From NCBI GenBank assembly GCA_026397695.1, contig JAPLUJ010000426.1, positions 1 to 15,095 on the forward strand: a stretch of 15,095 nucleotides of DNA, given 5' to 3'. This DNA is from Verrucomicrobiota bacterium. GTDB taxonomy: Bacteria > Verrucomicrobiota > Verrucomicrobiia > Verrucomicrobiales > Akkermansiaceae. Position 1 is the first letter of the stretch. Each line of letters begins with the position of its first letter. Positions 1 to 6,905 of the stretch are shown here, piece after piece. A program made the translations under genes and the position numbers. A model generated the notes under the pieces. It did no database searches and had not been told where the DNA came from. It worked only from the letters and a program-made list of their open reading frames with translations.

Positions 1-1837
1 TCCGCCCCTCGGTGTCCGTGCCGAAGATGCCCTCGGCGCTCGACTCGAGAATCAGGCGGTTCTGCTCCTCGGCCTTCCGCCGCTCTTCGCTTTCCAGCGC
101 GAAGCGCAGCGCGTTGGCCACCGCCTCGCTGGCTTTGTCCAACCAGCGGGTTTGGGTTTCAGTCAGCGGCTTGAACAGGCAGATTTCCAGCACGCCCACC
201 GGCGCGTCGATCGCCATCAGCGGATAGGCGGCAACCTGCGAAGGACCCATCGCGCCAAAGCCGAAATGCACGCGCAGCCTTTCATCGTCAGGCGCGGTGA
301 CCAGCGGCTTTTGCGATTGGGCGGCCTGCCCGACGATGCCGCTGCCAAGCGGGAAGGATTTTGGCAGGCCGGCACTTGCGGGATATGCGTGGGCGGCCTG
401 ACGGTGGAAGACTCCATGCTTGTCCGCGACGAACAACGCTCCCATGGGTGCTCCCAGAAACTCAACCGCACCCGCGAGACCTTCTTGCGCAACCTGTTTG
501 ACAGTTAGATTTCCGCGAAGGCTGCTGTTCAACGCCGATAGGCTGGACTCCAAAACAACGCGTTCCTGCGACTGTCGCGTCAGTTCCTCAAGCTCACCCG
601 CACGCGCAGTCAATTCCGCAGTGCGCTCGCCGACGGTGCGTTCCAGGTTTTGATTCAACTCCGCCAGACTTTGCTCCCGCACCTGGATTTCGCTGGCCAT
701 CTTGCGGAAGCTGCGTGCGAGTTCGCCCAGTTCGTCGCGGCGCTGCGGGAGTATGTCTAACATTTCCTCACGGAAGTCTCCCTGTTCGATCGCGGCGGCG
801 GTGCGCGTCAGGTGCAACAGCGGTTTGGCCAGGCGGCGGGCTATCAGGGAGACGAGCAGGATGAGTGCCGCCAAACCGGCCGCGCCTATCAGTGCGGATC
901 GCAGCGTGAGTTCCCTAACCGGAACCAGGATCGTGTCTTCGGAAATGTTGAGCACGACCTTCCAGCCGGTCAGCGGCGACGTGGCCCAGTAAATCCGTCG
1001 GCGTTGGCCTTCCATGGTGATCGCCGCGAAGCCCTCGGGCTTTGCCGCCACAAAATGTCCACCCGGCCGGCTCGTCACGTCGGCGCCGGCAAATCCCTGA
1101 CGGAGCATGAGTTGCTCATCCGGATGCGCCAAGATTTTTCCGGCGCGGCTGACGAGGTAGGCGTATTCATTGGCGATTCCACGTTGTTGCCCCTCGGATG
1201 AAGCGTTGAAGCGGATTGACCGCACCATTTTACGGATGCGATCGAGGGCGAGGTCCGCCGTGGCGACACCGAGGAAGTTAGATGCGGCATCGAACATCGG
1301 CACCGTAAGTGTCACCATGGTGATGTTGGAGCCACCTTCGTCGAAATAAGGTTCCGTGACACAAAATGTCCGCGCGCTCTTGGTGCCACCATACCACTCC
1401 TGTTTCGGGTCGTGATAATCATACCCCACACGATTTTTGTTAGGCCAGCTCTTGCGGTCCACCCATGGCATCGCGTCCTCCTCCTGCCAGTCCTTGTGCT
1501 CGAAGGCCATGGCGAGTCCGTAAACCTCATCCTCCGGCACCTGCGAGAGGAGCCGGGCCATCAGTGGAACCATGCCGGGATCAGGATCGCGCCCAAAGAC
1601 CTGCTGGCGGCTGGCGGTGCTGCGGGGCAACATGCCGATGCGTGCGATGAAATCATCCAAGCGGCGCGCGGCGGCACGAATCTCGGCCACCGCCCTGGCG
1701 TTGGTCTGCTGCTCCAATTCAGCGCGGCTGGTGCGGTAGTTGAACCACAGCGTCAATCCGAGGACCAGTCCGGCGGCCAGCCCGACGCTGATTTGCAACC
1801 TGCGTGCGATGCCAGAGCGGGAGAACCAAGTGTTCAT
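1..1837 (-). CDS. Membrane sensor protein, dCache-HAMP-GAF-PAS, N-terminal part (runs off window)
   Basis: An uninterrupted minus-strand frame of 612 codons starts at ATG 1837 and is still open at base 1, so the C-terminal output domain is not visible. Residues 14-33 form a first membrane helix. Residues about 35-305 form a periplasmic sensing region of the double-Cache type, with the typical 'YDYHDPKQEWY' stretch near residues 139-149 and 'TMVTLTVPMFD' after it. Residues about 314-333 are a second helix ('SALIGAAGLAALILLVSLIA'). A HAMP segment follows ('RRLAKPLLHLTRTAAAIEQG'), then a coiled coil to about 440, then a GAF-like domain (about 441-580, 'GSGIVGQAAQSQKPL'). The last residues, 'EEQNRLILESSAEGIFGTD', are the usual beginning of a PAS domain. 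The family points to a histidine kinase, diguanylate cyclase or phosphatase that responds to a small extracellular ligand; which one cannot be told. No Shine-Dalgarno precedes the start. It is the last of the minus-strand genes, 324 bases downstream of the DUF2950 gene and probably a separate unit. Confidence 0.85.
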   Translation of the reverse strand, partial: MNTWFSRSGIARRLQISVGLAAGLVLGLTLWFNYRTSRAELEQQTNARAVAEIRAAARRLDDFIARIGMLPRSTASRQQVFGRDPDPGMVPLMARLLSQVPEDEVYGLAMAFEHKDWQEEDAMPWVDRKSWPNKNRVGYDYHDPKQEWYGGTKSARTFCVTEPYFDEGGSNITMVTLTVPMFDAASNFLGVATADLALDRIRKMVRSIRFNASSEGQQRGIANEYAYLVSRAGKILAHPDEQLMLRQGFAGADVTSRPGGHFVAAKPEGFAAITMEGQRRRIYWATSPLTGWKVVLNISEDTILVPVRELTLRSALIGAAGLAALILLVSLIARRLAKPLLHLTRTAAAIEQGDFREEMLDILPQRRDELGELARSFRKMASEIQVREQSLAELNQNLERTVGERTAELTARAGELEELTRQSQERVVLESSLSALNSSLRGNLTVKQVAQEGLAGAVEFLGAPMGALFVADKHGVFHRQAAHAYPASAGLPKSFPLGSGIVGQAAQSQKPLVTAPDDERLRVHFGFGAMGPSQVAAYPLMAIDAPVGVLEICLFKPLTETQTRWLDKASEAVANALRFALESEERRKAEEQNRLILESSAEGIFGTDTEGR

Positions 1838-2042
1838 GGTCGGACGAGAGAGTGTTATGGTCGATGGTTTTTCCAGATTTGCACGATACGCGTCGTTCCG
1901 CCCATTACAGTCGGTTTTCGCGCGCTCGTCCACCACGTTTGCGGGTGGGTTTTGCATACACCAGCTCCATTATGTTTCTCGCCGCATGTGACGTGGGTGG
2001 CGGAAATCGTGCTGGTATAGGCATACGCGACTCCGCAAAGCT

Positions 2043-2064
2043 GGGTGGACATTCCTGTCCGCCT
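2043..2064. repeat. Small inverted repeat (GGACA-TTCC-TGTCC core)
   Basis: GGACA (2047-2051) pairs with TGTCC (2056-2060) around a TTCC loop. The stem extends outward by G-C and G-T pairs to 2043/2064. No T-run follows on either strand, so it is not a classic terminator. It could be a REP-like hairpin downstream of the DUF2950 gene. Confidence 0.45.
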
Positions 2065-2078
2065 GCCAATGGATCACC

Positions 2079-2102
2079 CAAGCACCGTGCCCACAGTGCT
2101 TG
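2079..2102. repeat. 7-bp stem hairpin downstream of the DUF2950 gene
   Basis: CAAGCAC (2079-2085) and GTGCTTG (2096-2102) are perfect inverted copies around a 10-base loop. It lies 60 bases past the DUF2950 stop. It may help end transcription, but there is no T-tract, so the role is only a guess. Confidence 0.4.
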
Positions 2103-2161
2103 CTCCATCTCGTCGCCTTATCCCACGGGCGGAGCGTTGTGACTCCTTATCTTCCTGCCTC

Positions 2162-3199
2162 CTACCACTGATCTTCCGTGGGCTGCCAGGATTTGTCGGG
2201 GTTGAAGCGCTCCAATTTTTGGAATTGGTCGAGGGTGTTAGGTCCGAGATCCTTTTCGTAAACGACGCCGGTATGGCTGACGATGAAGGTTTTCACGCCG
2301 GTGACCTGATACTCGGCGGGCGCAGCCGCGAGAGCAAACCCTCCAATCATGGCTCCCCCGACCATGACACCTTCAACCATGGTTCCTCCGACCACAAAGT
2401 CCAGTTCCCCCAGAGGAGCAGCACGGCCTTGTCCCTTCAGCACCTTGAAGAAGTAGCCGTGATACGGTTGCGGCTTGTCCTTTTTGGTATAGCCTTGCTC
2501 CACAGCCTTGGCGATGCCCTCACCCACCGGACCTTCCCAAGCGCCCTCCGCGTTCTGCCACGCCAGGCCGTCCTGTTTCCCCGGCGTGCTGATGATGCGC
2601 TGGGCATACTGATTCACCTTGGAGCCATCGTGTTTTTGGCTGGCGTATTCATGCTGCGCTTCGCAGAACCCGTGACAGATGGCGATCGCGTCCAACTCGT
2701 TGGCACCAATGCGCCGCAGCAGAATCTCCTTGGCACCAGCCTTGGTGTCGAACGCCCATTTATCCTTTTGCTTGACGAGGGGAATCGGCAGCGGAAACGC
2801 ATCCTCACCCACCGAGAGAATGGCTTTGTTAGGATTCTTGGGATCGATTTCAATCGCTTGCTTTTCTTTTGCCTTGGCGGCAAATGCCTGCGTCCGTTCC
2901 TTATCCATTACCGGATCTTCCGAGGCAATGATGTCGTCGCTGTCCGGACCAAGAATCTCCTTCAGGGCGGGCACCTCGAAAGCGGCCGCTGCCTGAATCA
3001 GGCTGGCGACTGCCAACTCCGGCGTATCGAACGATTTTTGCTTTGGCACCACCTTTGCGACGGGGTCTTTTTCACCTTTTGCCGCCGCCTGTTTGCCGGC
3101 CGGAGGCGCCGCCTGTAAAACGAGGCCGAGGAGGCCGGAAACGAGAATCACTGGAATATATGGTTTGGTAGCATTCATGATGTTAGATTTTGTTGTCAT
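2162..3199 (-). CDS. DUF2950 family exported protein
   Basis: The frame encodes 345 residues from ATG 3199. An N-terminal signal sequence is visible ('PYIPVILVSGLLGLVLQAAP'), then a Lys/Ala-rich linker and the DUF2950 domain. Recognisable family stretches are 'FDTPELAVASLIQAAAAFE', 'WAFDTKAGAKEILLRRIGAN', 'PYHGYFFKVLKGQG' and the end, 'FIVSHTGVVYEKDLGPNT'. The protein probably acts in the periplasm or cell envelope; its biochemical role is unknown. The same frame could begin further upstream at TTG 3217 or ATG 3214. Start 3199 is preferred because GAGGA lies 8 bases before it and the signal peptide then has a normal length. The DUF3300 gene lies immediately upstream on the same strand, a pairing that recurs in other bacteria, so the two are probably co-transcribed and act together. 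A Gly/Ala/Val/Met-rich hydrophobic stretch near residues 275-300 is part of the family fold and need not be a membrane helix. Confidence 0.85.
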   Translation of the reverse strand: MTTKSNIMNATKPYIPVILVSGLLGLVLQAAPPAGKQAAAKGEKDPVAKVVPKQKSFDTPELAVASLIQAAAAFEVPALKEILGPDSDDIIASEDPVMDKERTQAFAAKAKEKQAIEIDPKNPNKAILSVGEDAFPLPIPLVKQKDKWAFDTKAGAKEILLRRIGANELDAIAICHGFCEAQHEYASQKHDGSKVNQYAQRIISTPGKQDGLAWQNAEGAWEGPVGEGIAKAVEQGYTKKDKPQPYHGYFFKVLKGQGRAAPLGELDFVVGGTMVEGVMVGGAMIGGFALAAAPAEYQVTGVKTFIVSHTGVVYEKDLGPNTLDQFQKLERFNPDKSWQPTEDQW

Positions 3200-3207
3200 T
3201 GGAGTAT

Positions 3208-3212
3208 TCCTC
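3208..3212 (-). promoter_or_regulatory. Ribosome binding site of the DUF2950 gene
   Basis: On the minus strand GAGGA is followed by 8 bases and then ATG 3199. It is the clearest Shine-Dalgarno sequence in the window. It supports ATG 3199 over the upstream in-frame TTG 3217 and ATG 3214; the latter overlaps the GAGGA itself. Confidence 0.6.
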
Positions 3213-3221
3213 ATCAATCGG

Positions 3222-4718
3222 TTAGTTCGTATTACCGGCGGCCGCCACCACCACCACCGCCGCCACGGCTGCCACCGCCGCCACTCCTGCCGCCCATGCT
3301 GCTGGCACCCCTGGAGCTGGTGGCTCGTGCGGCGCCTCCGCTGTAACCGCTGCCCCCGAAGGCACTTCTGCTAGAGCCATAACCGGAGCCCGACGATACG
3401 CTGCGGCTGCCGATGTTATTCCCGCTGGATGGGCGACTGGCAGGCAGAGTGCTGGGCCGGTTGCCCGTGCCGCCACCGATCCCGGTACCACCACCTGGCT
3501 TACCCGCGCCGCCGATCCCGGTACCGCCACCTGGCTTACCCGCGCCGCCAACACCACCGACTCCACCGACTCCACCGACTCCACCGACTCCGCCGACTCC
3601 GCCGACTCCACCGACTCCGCCGACTCCACCGACTCCACCGACTCCACCGACTCCACCGACTCCCCCGACTCCGCCGCCACCGCCGGCTCGTCCCACCCCG
3701 CCGCCTCCGCCGCGGGTCGTCCCACTCCGCCGACTCCGCCGGGTCGTCCCGCACCGCCCACTCCACCAACGCCACCAACACCACCAACACCACCGGGGCG
3801 TCCTGCACCGCCGATGCCACCCGGCCCATACGGAGCACCACCGCGATGTGCCGGCGAGTGCTGCCAGTTACCCCCTTGACCCCTGATATTGTTGACGTTG
3901 TTATAATGTTTTACATAGTTGTTGTTATAGTTGACATTGACGTGGCAGTCACCGTGCCATCCACAATTATAGCCCCAGCCTCCGCCCCAGGCGGCTCCCA
4001 GGATGAGTCCCGCCCCAAACGCAAGCCCCGTTCCCGGCACGTATCCCGGATAGATATAAGACGGATAAGGATAAACGGGCGCGCCATATACGACCACCGG
4101 ATCGTATGAGGGAACATAAATCACCTCCGGGCTGGCTTGCTGAATCACAATCACTTCCTTGCCGCCTTCGACGGTCTGGGTTGCCACTGTCTGTTGGGTG
4201 CCAGTCTTTAAATTGCCCGTTCCCTGGGCCTTGGCGCGCATGCGCTGGACCGCCGCAAACACATCGGCTTGCTGCGCCAGAAACGCATTGCCCAGTTCCG
4301 TCGTCCATTGAATATTTCCTGCCAGGCGTTGCACCACGGTCGGCACTGCGATCATGGACTGAATACTGGGATCCCAAGGCTGTTTCTGCACCGCATCCGC
4401 CAGGGCTTGGCCCTTCAGGGTCTTGTTACGGTCCAGCCATTGCTGCAGCTGAATGATCTCCAGCGGATAGGTGGAAGCCACCAGCGTCTGGCTCAGCAGC
4501 GGATCGGCATAAAGTGCGATCGGCGCGACCAGTGCATCCAATTGATCGTTGGGAATCTGCGGCACTTCCGGCGTCGCTGTGTTCGTCGCCACCGGTGTCT
4601 GGGTTTCCTGGCCGAGTGCTACGGACGGGCCTGGTCCGAATGAAGCCACCCACAAGATGGCGATGGCGCCACGCAAGGGTTGACTGGAAAATATGGATTG
4701 ATTGCCTCGTGATTTCAT
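3222..4718 (-). CDS. DUF3300 family exported protein with Gly/Val repeat tail; apparent frameshift near 3712
   Basis: ATG 4718 opens a 498-residue frame. Residues 1-36 look like a signal peptide. Residues about 45-205 are the DUF3300 domain ('QLDALVAPIALYADPLLSQT', 'PLEIIQLQQWLDRNKTLKG', 'PWDPSIQSMIAVPTVVQRLA', 'SPEVIYVPSYDPVVVYG'). A Gly/Trp/Asn-rich segment follows ('WGGGWGYNCGWHGDCHVNVN'), then low-complexity GGVGG repeats. At about 3712 the frame leaves the repeat and continues as Ser-Val-Glu repeats to TAA 3222. The adjacent frame instead continues (VGG)n, then GKPGGGTGI repeats, and ends in a Gly-rich, Arg-terminated tail at TAA 3232, which is the usual DUF3300 ending. Adding one G within CCCGCGG (3711-3716) joins the two into about 495 residues. 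The intended product therefore probably stops at 3232. The missing base may be a sequencing error, a real mutation or repeat-driven frame switching. The protein is likely envelope-located, with unknown function, and in an operon with the DUF2950 gene. Confidence 0.85.
   Translation of the reverse strand: MKSRGNQSIFSSQPLRGAIAILWVASFGPGPSVALGQETQTPVATNTATPEVPQIPNDQLDALVAPIALYADPLLSQTLVASTYPLEIIQLQQWLDRNKTLKGQALADAVQKQPWDPSIQSMIAVPTVVQRLAGNIQWTTELGNAFLAQQADVFAAVQRMRAKAQGTGNLKTGTQQTVATQTVEGGKEVIVIQQASPEVIYVPSYDPVVVYGAPVYPYPSYIYPGYVPGTGLAFGAGLILGAAWGGGWGYNCGWHGDCHVNVNYNNNYVKHYNNVNNIRGQGGNWQHSPAHRGGAPYGPGGIGGAGRPGGVGGVGGVGGVGGAGRPGGVGGVGRPAAEAAGWDEPAVAAESGESVESVESVESVESAESVESAESAESVESVESVESVVLAARVSQVAVPGSAARVSQVVVPGSVAARATGPALCLPVAHPAGITSAAAAYRRAPVMALAEVPSGAAVTAEAPHEPPAPGVPAAWAAGVAAVAAVAAVVVVAAAGNTN
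3478..3549 (-). repeat. Two tandem 36-bp units in the DUF3300 gene tail
   Basis: Positions 3478-3513 and 3514-3549 are 36-base direct copies that differ at one base. In the restored reading frame each encodes the 12-residue unit GGAGKPGGGTGI. They lie next to the 9-bp repeat tract and show recent duplication within the tail. Confidence 0.85.
3556..3672 (-). repeat. 9-bp tandem repeat, 13 units, coding for Val-Gly-Gly
   Basis: On the plus strand the unit is ACCGACTCC, with A/G/C variation at the first base, repeated 13 times without interruption. Because the unit is a multiple of three and lacks stop codons, all three minus-strand frames stay open: VGG, SVE and RWS repeats. Only the VGG frame matches the Gly-rich tail expected of the family. 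The tract could expand or contract by slippage in whole codons. Confidence 0.9.
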
Positions 4719-4761
4719 GACTGCTGGGGTGTTGCTGTTACTTCTAAAAACGTTGAATGCA

Positions 4762-4789
4762 ACAATAGCTTACCGGCACGCTTTGCCAA
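4762..4789 (-). promoter_or_regulatory. Candidate sigma-70 promoter of the DUF3300-DUF2950 unit
   Basis: On the minus strand TTGGCA (4789-4784) and TATTGT (4767-4762) are separated by 16 bases. They match the -35 and -10 consensus at 5/6 and 4/6. The expected transcript start would be about 37 bases before ATG 4718. The -35 box overlaps one arm of a hairpin at 4785-4812. Seen by eye only. Confidence 0.35.
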
Positions 4790-4812
4790 GAAAAAACATT
4801 GGTTTTTTTGGC
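4785..4812. repeat. A/T-rich hairpin between the glycosyltransferase and DUF3300 genes
   Basis: GCCAAGAAAA (4785-4794) pairs with TTTTTTTGGC (4803-4812) over 10 bp with one G-T pair. It lies 85 bases beyond the glycosyltransferase stop and just before the DUF3300 promoter candidate. The T-run is inside the stem rather than after it, so it is at best an atypical terminator. Confidence 0.35.
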
Positions 4813-4896
4813 GGCGGCAACCGAGGTGCTGTCAGATGCCCGTGGGGGAAGGTCGGTGAAGGGGTCGGTCATCAGTGATCCGGGTAGGATTATCCA

Positions 4897-6168
4897 TCAC
4901 TCAGGAAGTGCTCCACCCATGGTCTTCTCCAACCAATCTAGCAAATCAGCCAATGGCTGCCTTTGCTGCAACTGCCGGGCCCGCTGCATCGCTTTCTCCT
5001 TGATGGTCTCATCTTCGAGGCAGCATTTCAAAAGCGGCAACAGCCGCTCCGCAGTGAGCCGCCCGATGCCAATGCTCAATCCCGCCCCCAGTCTCTCCAC
5101 CCGGGCGGCATTGTCGGGTTGATCCAATGACATATGCACGACGAGCTGGGGGATTCCCGCAGCGAAACATTGTGCCACGGTTCCGATCCCTCCGTGATGC
5201 ACCATGACCGCTGCACGCGGCAGGAGCAGGCTGAATGGTGCATAGGCTGACACAATGATGGAGGCAGGTAGGTTCTGCGGCACCTGCTCGGGTTTGGCGG
5301 TTAGAAACACCCCCCGGCAACCCAGCGTGGACACCACCCGGGCGGCGATTTCGAAAAATCCGGCGGCATGATACTGACCGGTGCCTGCGGTGAAGATAAT
5401 CGGTCTCCCGCCCGCAGTGAGAAAATGCTCAAGATCCGGCTCCATGCCGCGTTGTTGTGCCATGTCCTCCAAGGGGAAATCCCATTGCAAGGTATGGTCC
5501 GGATGATCCTTCTCCACACTGGCATACCAGCTTGGAAAAAGTGCCAGTACTCCGTCCGGCGAATGATGCCATGGTTTCCACAGGCGGGTTGGCGGCTGCA
5601 CGCCATGGATTGCACAAGCCTCGACCACCGCTGGAATGGCGAAGCGGTCATAAGGACTCGGCAGGGACAGGATGAACTTGCGCACCGGGAGCGGCAGCAT
5701 GCGCAGGAACCGGAATCCGGGAAGCACCAGCGGAACATCATCGGCGCTCATCATCGCCGCTGGATAGAAATGCACCGTAATCAAAGGAATCCGGTGTTTC
5801 TCGCGGGCGATTCTTGCTCCGAAGGAGATCATCGGGGCAAGCATCAGGTCGGGCTTGCCAATCTCCCGAACCACCCGGTCAACGGCCGCGGCACAAGGCG
5901 CGGTCGCGCGACCGGCGTAGGTGAAAGCAACCTGCTTATAACTGTCCGGCCGCCACAAACCCGCGTCCGCAAGCATCAGCGGCAGCACATCGGGCTCGGG
6001 TGGGAAAAACCCGATTCCCACGGCCTCCGCAGTCTGTTGATAGACGGATGAGGCGATCATGGTGACACGATGCCCACGTTCTAACAGTATGCGGCTCAGC
6101 CAAATGAACGGGAAAATGCTACCTGATGTGCCAAATGGGAGAAGGAGGATGTGACTCATTTTTTTCAT
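4897..6168 (-). CDS. Glycosyltransferase, GT1 / UDP-glycosyltransferase-like
   Basis: From ATG 6168 the protein has 423 residues, the usual length for GT1 (GT-B fold) enzymes. The N-terminal acceptor-side Rossmann domain begins 'HILLLPFGTSGSIFPFIWLS', the typical glycine-containing first loop. The C-terminal nucleotide-sugar domain carries 'PIIFTAGTGQ' and, near residues 322-350, 'VMVHHGGIGTVAQCFAAGIP' with H324-H325-G-G, then 'DQPDNAARVERLGAG', the UDP-sugar binding signature. By family it transfers a sugar from a nucleotide sugar to a lipid, sterol, carotenoid or small-molecule acceptor in the cytoplasm; the acceptor cannot be inferred. The open frame continues upstream to ATG 6324, but those 52 residues lack similarity to the fold's N-terminus, and 6168 or 6159 begins right at the first beta strand. 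No strong Shine-Dalgarno sequence is present. The gene appears monocistronic. A 16-bp palindrome at 6182-6197, just before the preferred start, may be an operator. Confidence 0.85.
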   Translation of the reverse strand: MKKMSHILLLPFGTSGSIFPFIWLSRILLERGHRVTMIASSVYQQTAEAVGIGFFPPEPDVLPLMLADAGLWRPDSYKQVAFTYAGRATAPCAAAVDRVVREIGKPDLMLAPMISFGARIAREKHRIPLITVHFYPAAMMSADDVPLVLPGFRFLRMLPLPVRKFILSLPSPYDRFAIPAVVEACAIHGVQPPTRLWKPWHHSPDGVLALFPSWYASVEKDHPDHTLQWDFPLEDMAQQRGMEPDLEHFLTAGGRPIIFTAGTGQYHAAGFFEIAARVVSTLGCRGVFLTAKPEQVPQNLPASIIVSAYAPFSLLLPRAAVMVHHGGIGTVAQCFAAGIPQLVVHMSLDQPDNAARVERLGAGLSIGIGRLTAERLLPLLKCCLEDETIKEKAMQRARQLQQRQPLADLLDWLEKTMGGALPE

Positions 6169-6181
6169 GCGGACGATTCCG

Positions 6182-6197
6182 ACTGTACGCTTACAGT
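6182..6197. promoter_or_regulatory. Palindrome just upstream of the glycosyltransferase start; possible operator
   Basis: ACTGTA (6182-6187) and TACAGT (6192-6197) are perfect inverted halves around CGCT. The site ends 14 bases before ATG 6168 on the minus strand, where a repressor could block transcription or translation. If translation really begins at 6324, it would instead lie inside the coding region. Function is inferred only from position and symmetry. Confidence 0.35.
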
Positions 6198-6656
6198 AAC
6201 TTAGGCTTTTCCGCGTCGTTAATGGCATCCCTGCCGTCGGTGACGTTGTCAGTATTGTTGCCGGCGGGAGGGATGCAAGATCAAAATATGGACAGCTCGC
6301 AATATGGCCACTGGTGATGCTCATCTTGCCGGCATGGGAGACGGCCGCCTGTTCAAGCCGCTGGAATCGTTGGCAAGCAGCTCGATCAGGATGACCGGAT
6401 CGGGCAAGCGTGAGATCGATTCGGAGAATTCATGAAAATTCATGGGACCGGGGAGAAGATACAGGCTGGATGCGAATTTTGAAAAGTTTCCGTGGGGGTG
6501 GACGCAGCGTGAGGAGGCAACCGGAGGTTCAAAAAGCACTGTCCGGTTACTGTCCGCTTGTCGGTGCGTTTTTGGGCGCCTTTTGTGCGTTTTTCTCCTT
6601 TCTCTCTAACTGCCGTAATGCGCTGCAACCCTTGTATTTACTTGGTTTTAAAGGAG
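6198..6656. other. Intergenic stretch between glycosyltransferase and tRNA-Arg
   Basis: No supported gene is seen here. The minus-strand glycosyltransferase frame stays open to 6324, but without family similarity. The stretch contains two helically spaced direct-repeat pairs with phased T-tracts at 6538-6594 (listed separately) and a duplicated AATTCATG near 6426-6443. A plus-strand frame reaching 6694 reads through the tRNA and is rejected. Confidence 0.5.
6538..6594. repeat. Helically phased direct repeats with T-tracts (possible bent DNA)
   Basis: ACTGTCCG occurs at 6538 and 6549 (11-base period). GTGCGTTTTT occurs at 6564 and 6585 (21-base period). Runs of four to five T are centred near 6571, 6582 and 6592, about one helical turn apart, a pattern known to bend DNA. 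The segment lies just downstream of the tRNA in its transcription direction and upstream of the glycosyltransferase gene. Confidence 0.4.
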
Positions 6657-6728
6657 TACCCCCGTCAGGGATCGAACCTGAATTTACGGTTTAGGAAACC
6701 ATCGTTCTATCCATTGAACTACGGGGGC
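6657..6728 (-). tRNA. tRNA-Arg (anticodon CCU)
   Basis: The minus-strand 72-mer folds as a cloverleaf. The acceptor stem is GCCCCCG/CGGGGGT, with a G-U pair at 1-72. The D arm is GTTC/GAAC, the anticodon stem ATGGT/ACCGT with loop TTCCTAA (anticodon CCT), and the T arm TCAGG/CCTGA with loop TTCGATC. The discriminator is A and no CCA is encoded; ACTCC is found instead, so CCA must be added by the nucleotidyltransferase. It reads AGG codons for arginine. No other tRNA is adjacent. Confidence 0.95.
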
Positions 6729-6905
6729 GATATAATACAGTCAGTTATGTCTTTTTTAGCGCGAAAATCCCGCAAGTTATACCAATAGTTCTACCGGCTG
6801 GATTATTGTGCGCGGACGTTTCCTAATGTTCACAGACGTTTGGCGCAAGCGGATTTGACATGGTCTCCGCTAACAGACAAGGCGACACGGCAAGGTGGTA
6901 TCGCC

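Larger units (their letters stand above)
1838..2161. other. Intergenic stretch with two small hairpins
   Basis: No convincing gene is seen between the sensor start (1837) and the DUF2950 stop (2162). The stretch contains two inverted repeats, at 2043-2064 and 2079-2102, listed separately. Short open frames on both strands show no recognisable protein. No good sigma-70 promoter for the sensor gene was found by eye. Confidence 0.6.

Noticed and set aside
12..1201. Several short plus-strand frames
   Set aside because: They are shadows of the continuous minus-strand sensor frame, which shows dCache, HAMP, GAF and PAS features throughout.
2045..3118. Plus-strand frame of 357 residues
   Set aside because: It is antisense to the DUF2950 gene, which has a signal peptide, family motifs and a ribosome site. 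The plus frame has none.
3556..3672. Repeat array resembling a CRISPR
   Set aside because: Units are 9 bp and contiguous, with no spacers, and they encode a protein repeat.
3413..4109. Pro/Thr-rich and His/Arg/Leu-rich plus-strand frames
   Set aside because: They are translations of the opposite strand of the 9-bp repeat, which is stop-free in all six frames.
5368..6051. Plus-strand frame of 227 residues
   Set aside because: It is antisense to the glycosyltransferase, which has clear GT-B motifs on the minus strand.
6410..6694. Plus-strand open frame of 94 residues ending 'GVPPSGIEPEFTV'
   Set aside because: Its end is the translated complement of the tRNA-Arg gene, a well-known false protein signature. 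The rest has no similarity.
6731..6736. Perfect TATAAT on the plus strand beside the tRNA
   Set aside because: There is no matching -35 box or plus-strand gene close by. The minus-strand equivalent is too close to the tRNA 5' end to be its -10 box.
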